This document shows positions 1-7,264 of a stretch of DNA of 57,813 nt, piece after piece. The translations under genes and the position numbers were made by a program. Position 1 is the first letter of the stretch. The number at the start of each line of letters is the position of its first letter. The DNA is from Candidatus Cryosericum hinesii (GTDB lineage Bacteria > Caldisericota > Caldisericia > Cryosericales > Cryosericaceae). Where the stretch lies: NCBI RefSeq assembly GCF_003570985.1, contig NZ_QXIW01000023.1:7655-65467 (forward strand), written 5' to 3'. Below the pieces are notes generated by a model that saw only the letters and a program-made list of their open reading frames with translations, had not been told where the DNA came from and searched no databases.

Positions 1-521
1 AGCACTTCTTTGGATGGTTCCATCATCATTGACATATTGCGTCCCTGCATCTTTGGTTCCTGCGTGACTGTGCCGTACTCGGCAAGATCAGCAGCAACCC
101 TCTTGAGCAGCGCACGCCCCTGGTCCGGAAAAGCCATCTCACGACCGCGAAACATGATGGTCACGCGAACACGGTTTCCGTCGGACAGGAATTCCTTGAG
201 GTGCTGATTCTTTACGGTCAGATCGCCAACGTCGATGCGCAGCCGGTATTTCATCTCTTTCATCTCGACTGTGACCTGTTTCTTCTTGGCTTCCTTCTGC
301 CGCTTCATCTGCTCGTACTGGTACTTTCCCAGGTCCATGATCTTGCAAACGGGTGGAGTGGCGTTGGGCGCCACGACGATCAGGTCGAGCCCCTTCGAGT
401 ACGCAAGTTCAAGAGCTGCTTCGGACGTCAATAAGCCCAGCTGACCATTGTTCTCGTCAATGACGCGGACTTCCTTCCAGCGCACTCTCTCGTTGTAAAT
501 CAGATCTGAATCCCTATTGAT
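1..521 (-). CDS. infC: Translation initiation factor IF-3 (3' end cut by window edge)
   Basis: IF-3 binds the 30S subunit, keeps it apart from 50S and proofreads the initiator codon. The minus strand encodes EVRVIDENNGQLG near the N-terminus (IF3_N), a Lys/Gln-rich linker and a C-domain ending in GRNMSMMMEPSK, matching the family's terminal signature. About 173 codons are present, so only the last residues are missing. No ATG, GTG or TTG lies in frame before the conserved INERxR-like segment (IYNERVR). A GGAGG at 528-532 lies 6 nt before an in-frame ATC at 519-521, which I choose as start. An in-frame GTG inside that segment would remove conserved residues. AUU/AUC starts of infC are a known autoregulatory device in other bacteria. 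rpmI and rplT would be expected beyond the left edge. Confidence 0.93.
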   Translation of the reverse strand, partial: MNRDSDLIYNERVRWKEVRVIDENNGQLGLLTSEAALELAYSKGLDLIVVAPNATPPVCKIMDLGKYQYEQMKRQKEAKKKQVTVEMKEMKYRLRIDVGDLTVKNQHLKEFLSDGNRVRVTIMFRGREMAFPDQGRALLKRVAADLAEYGTVTQEPKMQGRNMSMMMEPSKEV

Positions 522-667
522 TCCACACCTCCAAAAAGAAAAATGGCGGCCGCTGTAAAACGGCCGCCACATAGTATCACATTGGCGAACTCAAGAACCT
601 CTTTGCTTAAAGCTGGAGGTAGAAGCCTTACCGGCTTCGTTTTACAGTGGCTCTACTCTTTCGAGCC
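522..667 (-). ncRNA. Structured infC leader, candidate L20-type attenuator
   Basis: The leader between the predicted transcription start (about 667) and the infC ribosome site forms, in transcript order, hairpins at 667-649 (GGCTC/GAGCC), 638-622 (GAAGCC/GGCTTC, loop of 5) and 620-597 (ACCTC/GAGGT), then an intrinsic terminator at 568-533. Transcript segment CTGTAAAACG (plus positions 638-647) is perfectly complementary to CGTTTTACAG (553-562), which is the whole terminator loop plus two stem bases. Bacillota infC-rpmI-rplT leaders are controlled by ribosomal protein L20 through a long-range pseudoknot and terminator. Placing this leader in that class is inference. Confidence 0.6.
533..568 (-). 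terminator. Intrinsic terminator in infC leader
   Basis: On the minus strand an 8-bp stem GGCGGCCG/CGGCCGCC (568-561 with 552-545) encloses an 8-nt loop and is followed by ATTTTTCTTTTT. It ends just before the GGAGG of infC, so it must be conditional: it works as an attenuator rather than as the end of thrS transcription alone. Confidence 0.75.
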
Positions 668-673
668 TCCACG

Positions 674-701
674 AGTATAGCAACGTTTCCGTGCAAAGCA
701 A
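674..701 (-). promoter_or_regulatory. Promoter for infC
   Basis: On the minus strand TTGCTT (701-696), a 16-bp spacer and TATACT (679-674). The -35 box begins directly after the TAG stop of thrS, so infC can be transcribed independently of thrS. Confidence 0.55.
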
Positions 702-2627
702 CTAGGGGAAGATGACCTTGCTCTTGATCTCCCCGAGCACACGCTCGATGAACTGGTCGACGGCCACCACACCTTGATCGCCTTCATGCCGCATGCGCAC
801 GGCTACCGAGTCCACTGCTGCTTCCTTGGCGCCTATGACGGCAATATACGGGACCTTCTGCATCTCGGCATCGCGGATCTTCGCCTGCATCTTCTCTCGG
901 CGGAGATCCATCTTGGCCCGGATGCCACGATCAAGCAGCCTGGCGGTGATTGTCCTGGCATACTCCTCCTGCACGTCCGTGATGGGGACCACCTCGACCT
1001 GCACGGGAGCAAGCCAGAGCGGAAATGCTCCAGCATACTGCTCGATGAGAGTACCGAAGAACCGCTCCATGGAACCCAGCACGACGCGGTGCAGCATGAT
1101 CGGCCGGTGTTCCTTGCCGTCTTCGGCGATGTAGGTGATGTCGAAACGCTCTGGTAGATTGAAGTCGACCTGAAGTGTCGGCCCCTGCCACTCACGGCCA
1201 ATGGCGTCCACAAGCTTAATATCGATTTTGGGCCCGTAGAAGACACCTTCACCTGGGTCGACCTTGTAGTCGAGATGCATGTCCTCAAGAGCCGTTCTCA
1301 GAGCCTCGGTCGCCATCTGCCAGCCTTCATCCGTTCCGACAGAGTGCTCCGGGCGGGTGCTGAGATAGATGTTGTACTTCGTAAACCCGAACGTCTCGAT
1401 CATGTGACGAGTGAAGTCGAGTACTCCCTTGACCTCAGCGTCAAGCTGGTCCGGACGGACGAAGAGATGAGCATCGTCCTGAGTGAACCCGCGCACGCGC
1501 AGAAGGCCATGAAGGACTCCCGACTTCTCGTAGCGATACACGGTGCCCAGTTCAGCCCAACGAAGCGGAAGATCGCGATAACTGCGAACCTGCGACTTAT
1601 AGATGAGAATATGGAAGGGGCAGTTCATTGGTTTGAGCATGTACTGGTCCTCATCGACTTGGATCGGTGAGTACATGTTCTGCTGGTAGAAGCCCCAGTG
1701 GCCAGAGGTCTTCCAGAGTTCAAGATTCGCTATGTGGGGGGTGTAGACAAATTCATATCCACGCTTGATGTGCTCAGCATGCCAGAAATCCTCGATCTCC
1801 TTGCGAACAATGGCACCCTTGGGATGCCAGAAAACTAGTCCAGCGCCAGCCTGCTCCTGAATACTGAAGAGGTCCAGCTGCTGTCCGAGCTTGCGATGGT
1901 CGCGCTTGGCAGCCTCTTCCCGGGCCGTGACAAAACCGACCAGCTCTTCCTTCGATGGGAAAGCCGTGCCATAGATCCGCTGAAGCATCTTGTTCTTCTC
2001 ATCTCCTCGCCAATACGCGCCTGCGATGGAGAGAAGCTTGAAGTGCTTGAGGTAGCTGGTGGAAGGAATATGCGGTCCACGGCAGAGGTCTGTGAACGAT
2101 CCCTGAGTGTAAAGCGAGACAGTCGTCGCTGGTATCTCCGAAAGGATCTCGACCTTATACTGGTCGCCGCGTTCCTTGAAGAATTCGATGGCTTCGGCTA
2201 TCGGCTTGTCTTGCCGGGTGAAATGCTCGCTGCGTTCGGTAATCTCGCGCATCTTCTGTTCGATTGCAACGAGATCATCGGGAGATAGCGTCTTCGGCAT
2301 GTCGATGTCGTAGTAAAAACCAGTGTCGATAGATGGTCCGATGGCAAGCTTGGCATCCGGATAGAGCTCTTTGATCGCCTCGGCCATGATATGTGACGTA
2401 CTGTGGCGAAGGATTTCGAGCCCGTCGCTGGTGGCGGTACCCACAAGCTGGATGTCGTCGGTCGTGGATGGGATCGTCGTCAAGTCCACGAGCAAACCGC
2501 CAATCCTGGCAGCAACGATAGATCGCTTCTGCTGGGGAAAGAGCTTCTGAATAGCCATGAGGATGGACTCGCCATCAGTGAAAGAATATTGAGACGATAC
2601 GTCATCAAAGACAATTCTGATATCCAT
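702..2627 (-). CDS. thrS: Threonyl-tRNA synthetase
   Basis: Charges tRNA-Thr with threonine in the cytoplasm. Domains in order: TGS (about residues 1-64), the editing domain with HSTSH (about 75) and a CRGPH motif, the class II core with zinc ligands in MNCPFH, DDAHLF and LHRVVLGS, and the C-terminal anticodon-binding domain. At 641 aa it has normal full length. I start at the ATG at 2627 because AGGGAG lies 5 nt upstream of it. An in-frame ATG 21 nt further upstream (2648) has no ribosome site and abuts the tRNA-Val gene. It lies downstream of tRNA-Val and is probably co-transcribed with it. There is no space for a T-box leader between the two. Confidence 0.97.
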   Translation of the reverse strand: MDIRIVFDDVSSQYSFTDGESILMAIQKLFPQQKRSIVAARIGGLLVDLTTIPSTTDDIQLVGTATSDGLEILRHSTSHIMAEAIKELYPDAKLAIGPSIDTGFYYDIDMPKTLSPDDLVAIEQKMREITERSEHFTRQDKPIAEAIEFFKERGDQYKVEILSEIPATTVSLYTQGSFTDLCRGPHIPSTSYLKHFKLLSIAGAYWRGDEKNKMLQRIYGTAFPSKEELVGFVTAREEAAKRDHRKLGQQLDLFSIQEQAGAGLVFWHPKGAIVRKEIEDFWHAEHIKRGYEFVYTPHIANLELWKTSGHWGFYQQNMYSPIQVDEDQYMLKPMNCPFHILIYKSQVRSYRDLPLRWAELGTVYRYEKSGVLHGLLRVRGFTQDDAHLFVRPDQLDAEVKGVLDFTRHMIETFGFTKYNIYLSTRPEHSVGTDEGWQMATEALRTALEDMHLDYKVDPGEGVFYGPKIDIKLVDAIGREWQGPTLQVDFNLPERFDITYIAEDGKEHRPIMLHRVVLGSMERFFGTLIEQYAGAFPLWLAPVQVEVVPITDVQEEYARTITARLLDRGIRAKMDLRREKMQAKIRDAEMQKVPYIAVIGAKEAAVDSVAVRMRHEGDQGVVAVDQFIERVLGEIKSKVIFP

Positions 2628-2649
2628 GTCCGCTCCCTGAAAACTCAAA

Positions 2650-2724
2650 TGGTGGGCGATAGAGGAATCGAACCTCTGACCTCTTCGGTGTCAACGAAGC
2701 GTTCTACCTCTGAACTAACCGCCC
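2650..2724 (-). tRNA. tRNA-Val (GAC)
   Basis: Cloverleaf on the minus strand: acceptor GGGCGGT/ATCGCCC (one G-U), D arm GTTC/GAAC, anticodon stem CTTCG/CGAAG with loop TTGACAC (anticodon GAC) and T arm AGAGG/CCTCT. CCA is encoded. It reads GUC/GUU valine codons. Confidence 0.95.
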
Positions 2725-2743
2725 ACAAAACCGGACTTGCTGT

Positions 2744-2771
2744 AGTATACACAGAACACGCTCGGCTGCAA
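2744..2771 (-). promoter_or_regulatory. Promoter for tRNA-Val and thrS
   Basis: Minus strand TTGCAG (2771-2766), 16-bp spacer, TATACT (2749-2744), about 20 nt before the 5' end of the tRNA. No other promoter is evident before thrS. Confidence 0.6.
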
Positions 2772-2921
2772 GTCCTCTGACTCGAGACGGCCTGTATACC
2801 GCGGTCCAAAAGGCATTCGACCCACGAGGTCTTCAGCCGAAGGTCAGAACAGCCATCTTGCTACTATAGCATATGAGTATACTGTTGGTTACATGTAGAC
2901 GTCAAGTGAGGAGATATGGAA

Positions 2922-3578
2922 ATGGCATTCACAGCGCAGAAGCACGTTCGACAGGTCGTGGCCACACTCGAGAAGACCTATCCCGGGAGAGGCACCGCTC
3001 TGGAGTTCAAAGACCCATGGCAGTTGCTCACGGCAACGATACTCAGCGCCCAGTGCACAGACGTCATGGTCAATAAGGTTACCCCACGTCTCTTTGCTGC
3101 TTATCCCAGCGTATGCGCTCTGGGTCACGCCGATATTCTTGCGGTCGAAGCGATTGTCAAGCCGACCGGCTTCTTCCACAACAAGGCGAAGGCGATCATT
3201 GCCGAGTCACTGGAGCTTTGTGAGAAATGGGGAGGCACGGTGACTCCTGAGATGGATTTTCTCACGGGACTCCCTGGCGTCGGACGGAAGACCGCAAACG
3301 TCGTCCTTGCGCACGCGTTCGGCAAGCAGGCTGTGGTTGTTGACACGCATGTGAAGCGTCTGACTTATCGCATCGGACTGAGCGAGAGCCTCGTTCCGGA
3401 AAAAGTAGAACAGGATATCATGGCTGCCGTTGCCGAGAGCCACTGGAATTCGCTCTGTGATGCACTCATCGCCCACGGGCGATCTACCTGCAATGCTCGC
3501 AGACCGGATTGCGACGCCTGCACCATTACTGGACTTTGTCCGAAGAACGGGGTGCCTGAGGCGAAGGTTCCACGCTGA
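2922..3578 (+). CDS. nth: Endonuclease III
   Basis: Bifunctional DNA glycosylase/AP lyase of base excision repair that removes oxidised pyrimidines. The helix-hairpin-helix LPGVGRKTAN supplies the catalytic Lys, and VDTHV supplies the catalytic Asp. The C-terminus has the [4Fe-4S] spacing C-x6-C-x2-C-x5-C. Length (218 aa) fits the family. GAGGAG at 2908-2913 is 8 nt from the ATG at 2922 and only 2 nt from an ATG at 2916, so I prefer the second. A TATACT at 2878-2883 may be its -10, but I see no good -35. Its 3' 282 bp recur, broken, at 5138-5419; this copy is intact and presumably functional. Confidence 0.96.
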   Translation: MAFTAQKHVRQVVATLEKTYPGRGTALEFKDPWQLLTATILSAQCTDVMVNKVTPRLFAAYPSVCALGHADILAVEAIVKPTGFFHNKAKAIIAESLELCEKWGGTVTPEMDFLTGLPGVGRKTANVVLAHAFGKQAVVVDTHVKRLTYRIGLSESLVPEKVEQDIMAAVAESHWNSLCDALIAHGRSTCNARRPDCDACTITGLCPKNGVPEAKVPR

Positions 3579-3934
3579 GGGGAGGCATTCCGCGATGTGC
3601 AAGCACATCAGCGAATCACGCGAAGTATTAGTCTAGTCCGACGAAGTAACCAACGTGATTCCTTGAGAGACGGCACCGTTCCACAGCCCAGAGTCTAGTA
3701 CTCGCATACTGTGCCTGCTGTGGCGTGGGCTGGTTGGTGTTTTCGTATCTCTGCAAAGACAAAGAACCGCTACTTCACTCGCACAGAACCAGAGACAGCA
3801 CATTCATGTCTACTTCACGACTAGACTTCCCCGCTGAAACCGACAACGCTTCGCGTGCGCACGGAGCACGACCAAGGGCAGCGCTCCTACGGAAGCGGCA
3901 CGGCTAACATGTCGTCCGAAGGTACTGCGGCCTT
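3579..3934 (+). other. Non-coding stretch between nth and unknown membrane gene
   Basis: 356 bp between convergent genes. The first 40 or so bases after the nth stop still resemble, more weakly, the sequence after the broken nth copy (following 5419). A 7-bp inverted repeat GATGTGC/GCACATC lies just after nth without a T tract. I see no convincing gene, terminator, terminal inverted repeat or integrase fragment. Confidence 0.5.
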
Positions 3935-4750
3935 CTACCCTTTTGTCAGAGCATCAATTGTGTCTTTGAGGCTTGCCTCCAGCTCTCGAATTCGCGCAGC
4001 AACCGAGGGATCCTTCACCTTCTTGGCAATCCTCTGAATATCATGGAGCACCCACCCGATCTGCTGTGACCTGGACAGATATCCATAGCCAGTGGCAATG
4101 TCAGTCCGAATCCCCTCTTCGAGCTCAGTTAGGATCGCCTGAGCCTGTGCTACATTTCCATTCCTATCAAAGGCAAGTGCGAGGTGGGGGTATACCGAGT
4201 ATCCGATTCCGCTCTCGTTCGACTTCTTGAGTTCCGGGTATAGCTCTGATGCTTGTTGGAACTGACCCTTGTCAACCAAGTTCTCAATCAGTTGCTCGAT
4301 CGCAATTGTGTTCCCGGGGTCCAACTCCAAAGCCTTTTCCAGTTCTCCTCGTTCGATTAGTTGATCCACCTTCTCGCTTCGCCTCAAGTCGTCAAGAACC
4401 TCTGGAGAAATGGCTTCAAGGATGGATGCCCTTATCTCCCCTTTGAACTCGGTCAACTCGTGCACAACACCCTTGGTATCGCTTCGGAGAGATGTGACGT
4501 CTTCTCTGACTTCCTGCTTGAAACTCTCGAAGCTCGCTTCAAAGCCTCCCTCTGGACTGACGCGAATTCGGACGGAACTCCAGATCGATAGCCCCGTCAG
4601 GAGTGCTCCGACGAGCGTGAGAGTGGCTCCCCCGAGACCAAACACATACCCAAGCAAGAATGCTGCAGTAACGCTGACAAGCATAGCTGACCCCAGGACG
4701 AGCCCCATGACCAGTGCTACCGGTTCGATAGTCGTCTGTTTGATGTTCAT
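3935..4750 (-). CDS. Unknown two-helix membrane protein with TPR-like C-terminal half
   Basis: I do not recognise this 271-aa protein. It begins with two hydrophobic segments (about residues 10-58, rich in Leu, Val and Gly) and a short basic/acidic stretch. A region predicted to be coiled coil follows, full of Glu and Ser around FKQEVREDVTSLRSDT. The C-terminal half is helical and TPR-like, with EKALELDPGNTIAIEQLIEN and a second unit around QFQQASELYPELKK. Start: ATG at 4750 behind a purine-rich GGAGGAGAG. An in-frame ATG at 4882 adds 44 residues of poor-looking sequence. It is monocistronic, convergent with nth, and sits between the intact nth and a broken nth copy, which suggests acquired DNA. 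Membrane anchoring and protein binding are inference; no enzyme motif is visible. Confidence 0.7.
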   Translation of the reverse strand: MNIKQTTIEPVALVMGLVLGSAMLVSVTAAFLLGYVFGLGGATLTLVGALLTGLSIWSSVRIRVSPEGGFEASFESFKQEVREDVTSLRSDTKGVVHELTEFKGEIRASILEAISPEVLDDLRRSEKVDQLIERGELEKALELDPGNTIAIEQLIENLVDKGQFQQASELYPELKKSNESGIGYSVYPHLALAFDRNGNVAQAQAILTELEEGIRTDIATGYGYLSRSQQIGWVLHDIQRIAKKVKDPSVAARIRELEASLKDTIDALTKG

Positions 4751-5137
4751 TTGAGCAGCTCTCCTCCCCCATGTCGCTTCAGCAATCCCTAGAAGGTCAG
4801 AACGTATCTGAAGTCCTCCAAGGGAGAACCCAGACGTAGTGCCAAACGCGGTCAGCATGCCAGTATCTCTACTATGTATCACATTTGCCGATTATTGCCA
4901 GTTCAGGCGCTCATTGGCCGATGCGTCTACGATGACTGCAATCCTGTCCGTCGGACTCCGGGGCTACGGTTTCGCTTGGCATCTCTCTAGCTTCGCCGCA
5001 AGAAGTCGTTAGTCATCCCGGGATCTGTCCCAAATCGATCTATTAGCTGGGACCCCCACTCATCCATCATCTGACGGGCAAGGAACAACGATGCTGATCA
5101 ATGGCGTTCACGCGTTATCGCCAGTTCTTCCAATGAC
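4751..5137. other. Non-coding stretch upstream of membrane gene, up to nth-copy junction
   Basis: 387 bp with no supported gene. It should hold the promoter of the minus-strand membrane gene; the best match is weak (TGGCAA, 16 bp, TACATA on the minus strand near 4880-4905). A 13-bp near repeat, TTATTGCCAGTTC/TTATCGCCAGTTC, occurs near 4893 and near 5117, close to the junction with the nth copy at 5138. I cannot tell whether it is meaningful. Confidence 0.4.
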
Positions 5138-5419
5138 AACGTCGTCCTTGCGCATGCATTCGGCAAGCAGACTGTGGTTGTTGACACGCATGTGAAGCGT
5201 CTGACTTATCGCATCGGACTGAGCGAGAGCCTCGTTCCGGAAAAAGTAGAACAGGATATCATGGCTACCGTTGCCGAGAGCCACTGGAACTCGCTCTGTG
5301 ACGCACTCATCGCCCACGGGCGATCTACCTGCAATGCTCGCAGACCGGATTGCGACGCCTGCACCATTACTGGACTTTGTCCGAAGAACGGGGTGCCGGC
5401 AGCGAAGACTCCGCACTGA
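5138..5419 (+). pseudogene. Broken duplicate of the 3' half of nth
   Basis: Matches nth 3297-3578 base for base without indels up to and including the stop codon, with about 13 mismatches in 282 bp by eye, seven of them in the last 30 bases. It begins immediately after the catalytic K-T-A of the helix-hairpin-helix, so it lacks the DNA-binding N-terminal half and any start signal. It keeps the catalytic Asp (VDTHV) and all four cluster cysteines. No frameshift is visible, so decay is recent or the copy arose recently. Weak similarity to the intact copy continues past the stop codon. It is probably either the displaced native end of nth or a segment duplicated with the insertion. Confidence 0.88.
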
Positions 5420-5547
5420 CAGGAGGAATTCCCAGTTGTGCGAGCAGGTCAAGGAACCAGCCACGTCCGACAGAATGCAACAGGCCACGGTCCCGATACC
5501 TTCTCTGGTGGCGATCCGTGGCCTGGTTGTGCCAAGATTCCTTCTGG

Positions 5548-6576
5548 TCAGGGTCGCTCCCAGTTGCCGAAGGGGTGCCTGAAAACACCACGTTCAGTGA
5601 CGATACCCGAAAGCAGCTCGTTGGGGGTCACGTCGAACGACGGGTTGAAGGCATGTGCGCCTTCAGCGGCAACACGCTGGCCTGCAAATGACAGGACCTC
5701 ATTCTCGTCGCGCTGTTCTATGGGGATCTCGGCGCCCGAAGCAATCGAAAAATCGAAGGAGCTCAACGGTGCCGCCGTGTAGAACGGTAGCCCATGGTAC
5801 TTGGCCAGGACGGCCAGCTGGTAGGTCCCAATCTTGTTGGCGAAGTCACCGTTCGAGGCGATGCGGTCGGCACCCACGATGATCTTGGTGACCATTCCAT
5901 GCGACATCATGAAGCCGGCCATTCCGTCAGTAATAAGATGGAATGGGATACCTGCGGTCACGAGTTCCAGAGCCGTCAATCGTGCTCCCTGAAGGTACGG
6001 CCGTGTCTCGAGGGCAATGACCTGAATCTTCCTGCCTTGCTTGAACGCTTCGTTGATAGAGCCGAACGCTGTGCCATACCGATAGGTCGCAAGAGCGCCG
6101 GTATTGCAGATGGTCATGACGGTATCTCCGTCTTGAAACAGTTCGGCACCATACTTCGACAAGGCGAGATTGCGGTCCTCGTCGTCCTGGGCAAGCCTGT
6201 CCGCGAACGCAGCCAGTTCATCGGCCGCTGCCTGTGGGTTCTTGCCAAGACTCGGCGCTCCATCGGCAAGAGAGCGATCGACGGCCCAGGCAAGGTTCAC
6301 GGCAGTGGGCCGGGCGCTCTTGAGATAGGCGCCAGCGTCGAGAACAAACTGTGTGGGCTGCGGAGTCGTCACCGCCTCTCGGGCAGCCAGAACCATACCA
6401 TAAGCGGCAGCGACGCCGATTGCGGGAGCCCCGCGAGTGTTCATATTCTTGATGACCGAATAAACATCTCTGTAAGACCTACACTCGATCCACTCAATCT
6501 CGAAGGGGAGCCTGAGCTGGTCGAGTACACGCAAACTAGAGCCTGTCCACAACAGGCTCCGAAGTTCTTCACTCAT
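5548..6576 (-). CDS. mtnA: Methylthioribose-1-phosphate isomerase (MtnA family)
   Basis: Isomerises 5-methylthioribose-1-phosphate to the ribulose form in methionine salvage. Some family members act on 5-deoxyribose-1-phosphate or ribose-1,5-bisphosphate. The 342 residues show the substrate loop TRGAPAIGVAAAYG, the catalytic Cys in CNTGALATYRYG and the catalytic Asp in GADRIASNGD, all as in bacterial MtnA. It lies 16 nt downstream of rpmB with no clear ribosome site, so it is probably translated from the rpmB mRNA. No mtnK, mtnB or mtnD lies nearby. The only candidate supplier of its substrate in the window is PunA (8902-9735). Confidence 0.93.
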   Translation of the reverse strand: MSEELRSLLWTGSSLRVLDQLRLPFEIEWIECRSYRDVYSVIKNMNTRGAPAIGVAAAYGMVLAAREAVTTPQPTQFVLDAGAYLKSARPTAVNLAWAVDRSLADGAPSLGKNPQAAADELAAFADRLAQDDEDRNLALSKYGAELFQDGDTVMTICNTGALATYRYGTAFGSINEAFKQGRKIQVIALETRPYLQGARLTALELVTAGIPFHLITDGMAGFMMSHGMVTKIIVGADRIASNGDFANKIGTYQLAVLAKYHGLPFYTAAPLSSFDFSIASGAEIPIEQRDENEVLSFAGQRVAAEGAHAFNPSFDVTPNELLSGIVTERGVFRHPFGNWERP

Positions 6577-6592
6577 TGGTCGAAGCGTCGAA

Positions 6593-6778
6593 TCAGGCTG
6601 TGGCCTTCAGCTTCTTGAGACACTTTCCGCACACGCGAATCCTCTGAACCCTGCCGTTCATCTCTACCTGTACTGTGTGAAGATTCGGCAGGAAACGACG
6701 AGAACTGCGCTGAATGGAATGGCTAACCGTGTTGCCTACCATTGGACCCTTGCCACAAATAGTACATACTCTGCTCAT
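6593..6778 (-). CDS. rpmB: 50S ribosomal protein L28, zinc-binding form
   Basis: 61-aa large-subunit protein beginning [20 protein letters not shown], followed by [12 protein letters not shown], the L28 core. CTIC near the start and CGKC near the end form two CxxC pairs, so this is the C+ (zinc-ribbon) version, which does not need the zinc-independent paralogue used under zinc starvation. GGAGGT precedes the ATG. First gene of a two-gene unit with mtnA. Confidence 0.96.
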   Translation of the reverse strand: MSRVCTICGKGPMVGNTVSHSIQRSSRRFLPNLHTVQVEMNGRVQRIRVCGKCLKKLKATA

Positions 6779-6808
6779 TTCGATGAACCTCCATGAAAAA
6801 GTAGGTTA

Positions 6809-6836
6809 ATTCTACGTCAAAGGCCAACGAATTCAA
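6809..6836 (-). promoter_or_regulatory. Promoter for rpmB-mtnA
   Basis: Minus strand TTGAAT (6836-6831), 16-bp spacer, TAGAAT (6814-6809). It is back to back with the asp23 promoter, only about 7 bp away. Confidence 0.5.
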
Positions 6837-6842
6837 GTTTGG

Positions 6843-6851
6843 TGGTATAAT
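6843..6851 (+). promoter_or_regulatory. Extended -10 promoter for asp23-fakA operon
   Basis: TGG followed by a perfect TATAAT (6846-6851); the TGn motif makes an extended -10. No good -35 is seen at 16-18 bp. Confidence 0.6.
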
Positions 6852-6881
6852 CGAATACCACATTTTGCCTGGAGAGTGGAT

Positions 6882-7244
6882 ATGACTGATACAAAAGGTA
6901 AAGTCGTTCTCAGCAGGAATGCAATGGAGGAAATCCTCCGGCTGGCTACCCTGAATGTTTACGGCGTGACAGGGCTGGCTCCCGTCACATTCGCCGAACG
7001 CTTCACTGGCGCTCTTGCGCTTCTGTCGACACCGAAGGGCGTCGATGCTCAGATCAGAAAAGACGGCACGATCGAGGTGACCGTTCATGTTCGGCTCCAA
7101 TATGGTCTTCGTGTTTCCGAAGTCGCCCGTACCATTGTATCACAGGTTCGCTATGTCTTCTGCAGTATGACGGGGATTGCGCAGGAGAGAGTCGAACTGA
7201 ACGTCGTGGTCTGGTCCATTCGCGTCGAAAACGAAAACGAATAG
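6882..7244 (+). CDS. Asp23/Gls24 family envelope stress protein
   Basis: 120-aa Asp23 (DUF322) protein. The family pattern is visible: VVLSRNAMEEILRLATLNVYG at the N-terminus (quoted in part as NAMEEILRLATLNVYG), the glycine-bearing turn, then VTVHVRLQYGLRVSEVA and the C-terminal RVELNVVV strand. ATG at 6882 follows GGAGAG (6871-6876); the GTG at 6876 lies inside that ribosome site and is unlikely to be the start. Asp23 proteins associate with the membrane or act in cell-envelope homeostasis. The Asp23-FakA pair matches the yloU-yloV pair of Bacillota, linking it to fatty acid phosphorylation. A second Asp23 paralogue lies at 51913-52236. Confidence 0.88.
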   Translation: MTDTKGKVVLSRNAMEEILRLATLNVYGVTGLAPVTFAERFTGALALLSTPKGVDAQIRKDGTIEVTVHVRLQYGLRVSEVARTIVSQVRYVFCSMTGIAQERVELNVVVWSIRVENENE

Positions 7245-7264
7245 CAATACTTCCGGAGGATATC

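Noticed and set aside
2628-2649. T-box leader upstream of thrS
   Set aside because: Only 22 bp separate tRNA-Val from thrS, and no T-box sequence is present on either side.
3595-3610. Inverted repeat GATGTGC/GCACATC after nth as terminator or operator
   Set aside because: The 2-nt centre cannot form a stable loop at full length, there is no T tract, and it lies outside any promoter.
4893-5129. 13-bp near-identical repeats as attachment sites of the inserted segment
   Set aside because: One mismatch, short, and not placed at both boundaries of the insertion; could be chance.
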